The notes below the pieces were generated by a model. That model was not told the origin of the DNA. It saw only the letters and a program-made list of their open reading frames with translations, and did not search any database. Below, in pieces: positions 58,479-64,000 of a DNA stretch of 64,000 nt. This DNA comes from Lacticaseibacillus nasuensis JCM 17158 (GTDB lineage: Bacteria > Bacillota > Bacilli > Lactobacillales > Lactobacillaceae), in NCBI RefSeq assembly GCF_001434705.1, contig NZ_AZDJ01000003.1, forward strand, positions 169,009-233,008, in the 5' to 3' direction. Position numbers and translations under genes: made by a program. Within the stretch, counting starts at the first letter, position 1; the number at the start of each line of letters is the position of its first letter.

Positions 58479-59171
58479 TTAGGCTGCTGGGCTAACCGGC
58501 CGTTCGCCGGTAGTTTGCCAGTTGGTTTTGCTGAGGCCGATGAATAGTGAAATGGCTACATCGCCAAAAATGATGAATGGGTTTAGCAGACTGGTGAAGG
58601 TGAGGAAGATATCAACGATGATGATGCACCAGGCCAACGTCGAATTTGGCATAATATCGTTTAACCGACGCCAATCTAAGGAGATGCTAACTAAGTTTCC
58701 GATTGCCAAAGCGATAGGACCGCCAAATTCGCAAATTGCGACTAAGACGAAGGCGTAGATATATGCGTACCAGTAATTCGCGCGGCCGATGCATTGGTTG
58801 GGTTGAACTAAGTCCACGAACGCGACGCGCCAGCCGTTAATCAAGCCATGTTCTGGGTATTGATTGTACGGGACCCATTCCGGATCGCCAGGCTTGGCTT
58901 TGGCTGCTGCGGCGCGGGCCATGGCAGCGCGGATGTCGCCGGCAGGTTGGGCAGTGCCGGCTTGCGCCCCGGCGTTGCCTTGGGCCGTAAGTGGTGGGGT
59001 GGTGACAGCCGCGCTGGGCTGCGGTTGGGCCTGAGCTGGCGCTGCCTGGGCCGGGGTCACTGTTGGTGCCGGTTGAGCCGGCGCGGAAACAGCCGGCTGT
59101 TTAGTGCCGCAGGCGGGACAGAACTCGGCGGTGGCGGGCAACTGTGCGCCGCATTTGATGCAATATTTCAT
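58479..59171 (-). CDS. Zinc-ribbon protein with DUF805 membrane domain
   Basis: A 230-residue protein: an N-terminal zinc ribbon with Cys4, Cys7, Cys18 and Cys21, a low-complexity Ala/Pro/Gln linker (about 25-85), and a C-terminal DUF805-type membrane domain with three or four helices (segments ANYWYAYIYAFV and RRLNDI). Function unknown. The ATG at 59171 lies about 10 bases after AGAGGAG; the GTG at 59180 is too close to it. The order on the minus strand is FAD protein then this gene, 93 bp apart. Confidence 0.82.
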   Translation of the reverse strand: MKYCIKCGAQLPATAEFCPACGTKQPAVSAPAQPAPTVTPAQAAPAQAQPQPSAAVTTPPLTAQGNAGAQAGTAQPAGDIRAAMARAAAAKAKPGDPEWVPYNQYPEHGLINGWRVAFVDLVQPNQCIGRANYWYAYIYAFVLVAICEFGGPIALAIGNLVSISLDWRRLNDIMPNSTLAWCIIIVDIFLTFTSLLNPFIIFGDVAISLFIGLSKTNWQTTGERPVSPAA

Positions 59172-59264
59172 CGGAATCACACTCCTCTATTGTTGGTGCA
59201 TGATTGCATCATAAGAGGAAGTGGCGCAACAGTTGAGCAATTTTGCGGATTTGCATGTTCTTTT

Positions 59265-61070
59265 TCAAATGTCGAGGACTGCCCGCGCAATCGCATTAGC
59301 TTGGCGCAGGCTGATGTCATTGACATACGGGCGCGGGCTGGCGGTGGTGAGCCAGTTGAAGCCCTCGGTGGGCACGCCCCAGAAGAACAGCTTGCCGTGT
59401 GACTGGCGACTGCGGTCGAGCAGACGGGAATCGGTGCGGTCGACCAGGATTGCCCCGGAAGCGAAGCGACGCTCGCCAGCCAGCTGGAGCTCAAAGGTGG
59501 TGGCGAGGCCGTCGTGTTGCAGTTGTTGTAGCAAGGGGTTGGCCGCGGTCGGCGCGTTGGCCGCCGGGACCCGGGCCTCGATTAGCGTGGCGGCGCGATA
59601 GCTGACGGTGGGGGCACTGGCGGCACTGGCGACAAAATAGCCGGCGGTGCCAGTGACGCGCATGCCCGGCGCCAGCAAGGTCACAACGCCGGCGCGGAGC
59701 AAGGCGGCGAGCTGGCGAATCCGCAGGAGCGGTGGGCCGATGGACAGGTAGTCGTTGGTACCGACGAATTCCCGCAGGAAAAAGTCGAGGTACTCGTCGT
59801 CACTGAGTAGCCCCATGGCCACGACTTGGCGAATCGGGTCGCGTAAGTCGCGTAATACTTCCAGCGCAGCGGTGAGCGGGCCAGTTTTACTCCCCAGAGC
59901 CGCGTCTGTCGCATCGCCGTCGAGGTAGGCCGCCATGGCCCCGGCATCCGCGACTGCCGGGTGCAGTAAGGCGGACCAGTCCAGCCGGTCACTTGGGGCC
60001 AGCGGGAGGGCCTTGAGCGTTTCGTCGGGGTGGCGCATGAAGGCCAGCTGAAACTTGGCCAGCGCCAGCTTCGGGTAGGCTTGCGGCAACAGCAGCGAGT
60101 AATAGGTGAATTCGACTTCGCGTTGTAGCGTTGCCCAGAAGTCGGCGCCGCTGACCCCTCCCGCGGCTTGCCAGTCGGCGAGTCGGGCAGGCGTCAAGAA
60201 GCGAGGCGTGATTTGTTCGGCAGGGGCCTTTTCGTTGCGGGCCTTGGCCCGGTACGGGAAGCCGCGCCGCGAACCCGCCACAATATTGGGTTCGCGCCCG
60301 CTGGGGTGGTACACCAGTCGGTCGCCATCGGCTGAAAAATGACCGCCACGGCCTTCGGTAAGGCGGCTGACAAAGTCGAAAAACGACAGACCTAAGCCCC
60401 GCAGAATCACCCCGGCACCGGGGGCGATCATCGCCAAGTCGGGCTCGGCGGGCAGGTTTGGTGGTAGGTAGAACAGGTCGTGTTGGGCGGCATAGGTGGT
60501 GAGCTCTTGCTGCTCGCGCGTCAGCGAGTTTTCACTATTGCCCAGCGCCATCACCACGGCATCGACGTGGGTGGTGTTCGCGGCGTGCACGGTGAACCCA
60601 GTCGAATCAGGCGTCACCGCCGTCACCATTTGCTGCACGAGGTGAAAATGAACGTTGCCCGCGGCGCGGCGGCCGAGCTCGGCATAGACCCAGTCTTGGT
60701 AGACGCCATACAGGCCGCGGGTCGGGTAGTCATTCGGCGTCAAGGCTGCCACCTCGTCGGCAAAGGTGGCGCCGCCGGGTAGATTGGCCAGGTAATCGCG
60801 CGCCGGCCCGGCCGCCCATTCCGCCAGGCTAGGGCCAGGGGTGAACGGCGCCGGGGCGGCCACCGTACGGTCATAGAATAAGGTGATGTGTTGCGCCGCC
60901 GTGTTCATGATCAGCTCGCGCGGTTGCGTGCTGGTCCAGACCCGCCCGCCGATGCCTTCCGGGTCATAAAGGGTGATGGTCAAGTCGCGGTCGATCGTGG
61001 GCTGCCAGGCAATGAGCCGCTCCAGCACCAACAGTCCCCGTGGCCCGGCGCCAATTAATGCAATTTTCAT
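59265..61070 (-). CDS. FAD/NAD(P)-binding protein
   Basis: A 601-residue protein with an N-terminal dinucleotide-binding loop ALIGAGPRG (residues 4-12) and the ITLYDPEGIGGRVW segment of FAD/NAD(P)-binding oxidoreductases, similar to the large FAD-NAD(P) proteins of lactobacilli (NAD_binding_9 type). A substrate is not evident. I chose the ATG at 61070 after GGGAG; longer in-frame extensions have no ribosome site. It is divergent from the NADH oxidase gene, and both are redox enzymes. Confidence 0.85.
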   Translation of the reverse strand: MKIALIGAGPRGLLVLERLIAWQPTIDRDLTITLYDPEGIGGRVWTSTQPRELIMNTAAQHITLFYDRTVAAPAPFTPGPSLAEWAAGPARDYLANLPGGATFADEVAALTPNDYPTRGLYGVYQDWVYAELGRRAAGNVHFHLVQQMVTAVTPDSTGFTVHAANTTHVDAVVMALGNSENSLTREQQELTTYAAQHDLFYLPPNLPAEPDLAMIAPGAGVILRGLGLSFFDFVSRLTEGRGGHFSADGDRLVYHPSGREPNIVAGSRRGFPYRAKARNEKAPAEQITPRFLTPARLADWQAAGGVSGADFWATLQREVEFTYYSLLLPQAYPKLALAKFQLAFMRHPDETLKALPLAPSDRLDWSALLHPAVADAGAMAAYLDGDATDAALGSKTGPLTAALEVLRDLRDPIRQVVAMGLLSDDEYLDFFLREFVGTNDYLSIGPPLLRIRQLAALLRAGVVTLLAPGMRVTGTAGYFVASAASAPTVSYRAATLIEARVPAANAPTAANPLLQQLQHDGLATTFELQLAGERRFASGAILVDRTDSRLLDRSRQSHGKLFFWGVPTEGFNWLTTASPRPYVNDISLRQANAIARAVLDI

Positions 61071-61185
61071 CTTGGGTCTCCCTTCAAATACGAGGTGGCG
61101 TGGCCGCCATCCAGTTAGGTTAACGCAGCCAATTCTCACTAATTTAATTATAGAGGGTTGGGGGCTGAGCACCAAACGATAAGCC

Positions 61186-61214
61186 TTTAGGTTTTACACA
61201 ATCCGTGCGATAAT
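61186..61214 (+). promoter_or_regulatory. Putative NADH oxidase promoter
   Basis: An extended -10 box TGC GATAAT ends at 61214, with a poor -35 (TTTAGG, 61186-61191) 17 bp upstream. Confidence 0.5.
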
Positions 61215-61264
61215 GGGAACAGTGGCATTTTGATTAAAGGTTTCCGGCGAAGTGAGGCGGGTTC

Positions 61265-62620
61265 ATGCGAATCGCAGTAATCGGTTGTACTCATGCAGGC
61301 ACGGCCGCGGTCAATCAAATCATCGCAACGCATCCAGAGACGCAAGTGGATGTGTTTGAGCGGCGGCACGATATTACCTTTTTGTCCTGTGGCATCGCCT
61401 TGTACCTTGAAGGCACGGTGAAGCGGCTGGAGGACATGTTTTATTCTGATGTCGAGACCCTCAGCAAGCTGGGCCCCAACGTGCACATGCACATGGGTCA
61501 TGATGTCGTGGCCGTTGACGCCAAGGCGCACCAGCTGACGGCGCAAAACCTCGACACCGGCGAGCAGTTCACCCAGCCATACGACAAGCTGGTGATGACG
61601 ACGGGCAGCTACCCGACCGTGCCGCCGCTGCAAGGCATCTCGGTGCCTGGCGTCTTAATGTGCAAAAATTACGACGACGCGCGTGCCATTAAGGCCAGCG
61701 CGGAAACGGCCAAGACGATTGCCATCATCGGCGGTGGCTACATCGGCGTCGAACTCGCCGAGGCGTATAGCCGCACCGGCCACGACGTGATTTTCATCAA
61801 CGGGGTGCACGGGGTGTTGGCCCATTACGTCGATCGCGACATCGCCGCTTTGATCGTCAAGGAACTGGAAGCACATGGCGTCACGAATTTCCTAGACGAA
61901 ACCGCGTTGAAATTCGACAGCGACGGCAAGCAGGTCTACATCCAAACGGACAAGGGCGAGCGCCACGCCGACCTCGCCGTCGTCGCCACCGGCTTTTTGC
62001 CGATGACGGACTTGCTGGTCGGGCAGGTCAAGATGATGAAAAACGGTGCGATTCACGTCAACGACTACATGCAAACCAGCGACCCGGATATTTATGCCGC
62101 TGGGGACACGGTGGCCGTGCACTTTAATCCCACTGGGCAAGACCAGTACGCACCGCTGGCCACCAACGCCGTGCGTCAAGGCCAGCTGGCTGGCATCAAC
62201 TTGTTCGGCAACAAGGTCAAGTACATGGGCACCCAGTCGACGAGCGCGATGCGCATTTATGACAAGGTCATGGCCTGTTCGGGGATGACGGCTAAGCGGG
62301 CTAAAGAAGCCGGCTTCAACGTTGGCGCGGTGACCTTTACGGATAACTACCGCGGTGAGTTCATGCCATCGACCACCACGGTGACCATGCGCCTGGTGTG
62401 GGACCAAGACAACCGCCAGATCCTGGGTGGTCAGCTGTTTTCCGCCTATGACATCACCCAGTCAGCCAACTTGTTATCCGTGATGATTCAAAATAAAAAC
62501 ACGATCGATGATTTGGCTTATGTGGACATGTTGTTCAATCCGCATTACGATAAACCTTGGAACTATCTGAATCTGCTTGGCCAAGTCGCGCAGCACCATG
62601 CCGACGAGCTGGGCAAATAA
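61265..62620 (+). CDS. nox: Water-forming NADH oxidase
   Basis: A 451-residue flavoprotein of the NADH oxidase/CoA-disulfide reductase family. It reduces oxygen with NADH to water, regenerating NAD under aerobic growth. The FAD loop is VIGCTHAGTAA (residues 5-15), and the redox-active Cys42 is in FLSCGIALYL. The NAD loop IGGGYIGVELAE is near residue 158. AGTGAGGCG precedes the ATG at 61265. The next gene follows after 40 bp without a terminator. Confidence 0.93.
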   Translation: MRIAVIGCTHAGTAAVNQIIATHPETQVDVFERRHDITFLSCGIALYLEGTVKRLEDMFYSDVETLSKLGPNVHMHMGHDVVAVDAKAHQLTAQNLDTGEQFTQPYDKLVMTTGSYPTVPPLQGISVPGVLMCKNYDDARAIKASAETAKTIAIIGGGYIGVELAEAYSRTGHDVIFINGVHGVLAHYVDRDIAALIVKELEAHGVTNFLDETALKFDSDGKQVYIQTDKGERHADLAVVATGFLPMTDLLVGQVKMMKNGAIHVNDYMQTSDPDIYAAGDTVAVHFNPTGQDQYAPLATNAVRQGQLAGINLFGNKVKYMGTQSTSAMRIYDKVMACSGMTAKRAKEAGFNVGAVTFTDNYRGEFMPSTTTVTMRLVWDQDNRQILGGQLFSAYDITQSANLLSVMIQNKNTIDDLAYVDMLFNPHYDKPWNYLNLLGQVAQHHADELGK

Positions 62621-62660
62621 CGAAGTGCTCGCGGGGCGGGCCAGTCGAAGGAGTTAGTCT

Positions 62661-63290
62661 ATGAGTGCTTGGAATCTGATTGGAGTCGTCGCGTGGCTGA
62701 TCGTCGCGGCGTGGCTGGTGTTTACGGTGATGAACATTCGCAGTCGTCACTTGCGGATGCTGGTGGTGGCCAAGCGCGAGCATTCGGCCAAAACCGCGCT
62801 GATCGATTGCGCCGAGATCGTGGTGCTCATTCTCCTCGCCGTGGGGATGAGCTGGGTCACCTGGTTCCGCCAACCCGATCGCATCGATGGCAATTCTGTT
62901 CACGTCCGGTACACCTACGACAAGCTGTTGTTGCAAACCGATGCTAGTCGCTCGTATTACGTCTCGGTGACTCGTGGGAACGGCACGCAGCCGGTGCAGT
63001 ACTACACCTACTGGACCAATGGCGCCAAGTACCAAATCACGAGTCGCAACGCCGACGTAGCGGCCGGCACCGACCCGTTGACTGTGCGCGCGTCGAATCT
63101 GCCGTGGCAGGAGAAGCAACTGGCCAAGTGGGACAAGCAAAGCGAACGCGCCTATGTTGCCACCTATATCGCCACCTATGAGCCGACTTTCCTGAACGGC
63201 TTGGGCATGCGGGTCGGTCGCACCGCCACACGGTTCTCCATCATCCGGATTCCAAACGAAACCTTTGAGAAAATTACCGCGGCCAAGTAG
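62661..63290 (+). CDS. Membrane-anchored protein, LVIS_2131-like
   Basis: A 209-residue protein with two N-terminal membrane helices (about 5-25 and 52-70) and a soluble, likely external domain rich in Tyr (YVSVTRGNGTQPVQYYTYW). It resembles the LVIS_2131-type proteins of lactobacilli, function unknown. AAGGAG precedes the ATG at 62661. It is probably co-transcribed with nox. A terminator follows. Confidence 0.65.
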   Translation: MSAWNLIGVVAWLIVAAWLVFTVMNIRSRHLRMLVVAKREHSAKTALIDCAEIVVLILLAVGMSWVTWFRQPDRIDGNSVHVRYTYDKLLLQTDASRSYYVSVTRGNGTQPVQYYTYWTNGAKYQITSRNADVAAGTDPLTVRASNLPWQEKQLAKWDKQSERAYVATYIATYEPTFLNGLGMRVGRTATRFSIIRIPNETFEKITAAK

Positions 63291-63297
63291 CCGCCCG

Positions 63298-63332
63298 GCA
63301 CCGGTCTTGCGTCAGCAGGGCCGGTGCTTTTT
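63298..63332 (+). terminator. Terminator after the LVIS_2131-like gene
   Basis: GCACCGG (63298-63304) pairs with CCGGTGC (63321-63327), then TTTTT. The loop is long (16 nt). Confidence 0.7.
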
Positions 63333-63361
63333 ATGTGAGCAAAGAGTGATCGGGCGTGCAC

Positions 63362-63701
63362 GCCCTACACTTATATAAAGCGCTCAGCTCAAAAAAGTGT
63401 TAAAAACAGCCCACAAAGCCCGGTATATCAACACCGCATTTTTGACGATTTTGAGGAAAATTTATCTGGTGACCCAGCATACTCGACCGAAAAAGTAAAT
63501 TCCGTGGAATACTTTTGTTGAAGAATTGCGCATGACAAACTTACACCATCGTCCAGCCAGGTTTACGCTGCATTGGTCCCTGCACCGTGAGATTTTTTTG
63601 AAAATCGCGATTTTTGCTGTGCTCTGAAAACAAGTCAGACCGGCGTTTTTCGAGCGCTTTTAACACTTTTCTGAGCTGAGCGCTTTATATGGGTGTAGGG
63701 C
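63362..63701. mobile_element. MITE-like element with 44-bp terminal inverted repeats
   Basis: A 340-bp non-coding unit. The left end 63362-63405 (GCCCTACAC..., GCGCTCAGCTC, ...GTGTTAAAA) and the reverse complement of the right end 63658-63701 agree at 41 of 44 positions. Inner sequence keeps a weaker dyad (GATTTTGAGGAAAAT versus GATTTTCAAAAAAAT), so the whole unit may fold back. No transposase gene is present. The left border touches a perfect palindrome GGGCGTGCACGCCC (63352-63365). No clean target duplication is seen next to the ends. Confidence 0.6.
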
Positions 63702-63815
63702 AAATGATCCAACACAAGCGATTTGACCTACTCACCGGAGCCGGCGAATCTGTGGCTGATCCAAGCTTGTGGGCCGCAGGTTTTAACGCTTTGGTGAGCT
63801 CCACCCTCCTCAATT

Positions 63816-63855
63816 AGGCTGCGCCACATGTGCTACTGGCTCGTGCTGCTTTGGC
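63816..63855. repeat. 40-bp direct repeat, copy 1
   Basis: Begins AGGCTGCGCC and ends CTGCTTTGGC. It matches the copy at 63961-64000 at 38 of 40 positions, with 145 bp from start to start. Confidence 0.75.
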
Positions 63856-63960
63856 GGCGTGTCACCCGTACCACGCCAGGTCTTTGGCCGTTTTTCGAGG
63901 AGGCCGCTGCCCGTCACCCTTGTCAGTCATGGTCATGTTATTCATGCAAGCGGCGCTCAC

Positions 63961-64000
63961 AGGCTGCGCCACATGTGCTACTGGCTCGTACTGCTTCGGC
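63961..64000. repeat. 40-bp direct repeat, copy 2 (at window edge)
   Basis: Second copy of the AGGCTGCGCC repeat; two differences from copy 1. It reaches the last base of the window, so more copies or a longer repeat may lie beyond. The stretch 63702-64000 shows no gene that I can support. Confidence 0.75.

Noticed and set aside
63816..64000. A CRISPR array
   Set aside because: Only two copies, 105-bp gap between them, no cas genes.

Overview
The window looks like the chromosome of a GC-rich member of the Lactobacillaceae (low-GC Gram-positive phylum). The basis is a complete walRK-walH-walI-walJ-htrA block, strong AGGAGG ribosome sites, a perfect CIRCE element, PTS/GH1 pairs, a WxL surface-protein locus, an Xfp phosphoketolase and a T-box leader. 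No rRNA, tRNA or CRISPR array was found. Species cannot be fixed from the sequence alone.

Layout. 1-6.6 kb: a partial exported protein, an alpha/beta hydrolase, then the essential WalRK cell-wall two-component system with its regulators. 6.7-10.6 kb: HtrA protease, a 760-bp gap holding several DnaA boxes, CIRCE-controlled Hsp20, and a membrane protein. 10.7-13.5 kb: a GH1/PTS-IIB pair with a ROK kinase. 13.5-18 kb: a heterodimeric ABC exporter and a divergent AraC regulator. 18-40.2 kb: a large catabolic locus containing GH92, GH125, two GH38 and GH20 enzymes, GH31, a carbohydrate ABC importer, a GntR/LacI-type repressor and a YesMN-type two-component system. All the hydrolases lack signal peptides, so the picture is import of intact mannose/GlcNAc oligosaccharides followed by cytoplasmic trimming, as known for the pneumococcal N-glycan locus. 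40.2-44 kb: a GH1/BglP operon preceded by a T-box riboswitch whose specifier reads as tryptophan, plus a 54-residue membrane peptide. 44.3-46.7 kb: phosphoketolase. 46.9-48.5 kb: a WxL protein and a frameshifted DUF916 partner. 48.8-56.5 kb: a sugar-acid-like operon (SIS isomerase, ascorbate-type PTS, two aldolases, PRD activator, oxidoreductase). 56.6-63.3 kb: a GlsB-like protein, a baeRF-family protein, a zinc-ribbon/DUF805 protein, an FAD/NAD(P) protein, NADH oxidase and a small exported protein. 63.3-64 kb: no genes, but a 340-bp MITE-like inverted-repeat element and a pair of 40-bp direct repeats.

How it fits together. Sugars released by the glycosidases enter glycolysis or the phosphoketolase pathway, and NADH oxidase can regenerate NAD. 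Candidate CcpA (cre) sites lie at several catabolic promoters. The most unusual points are the tryptophan-type T-box in front of a beta-glucoside operon, the two-aldolase operon with no dehydratase, the DnaA-box cluster after htrA where rlmH is usually found, and the MITE-like element.
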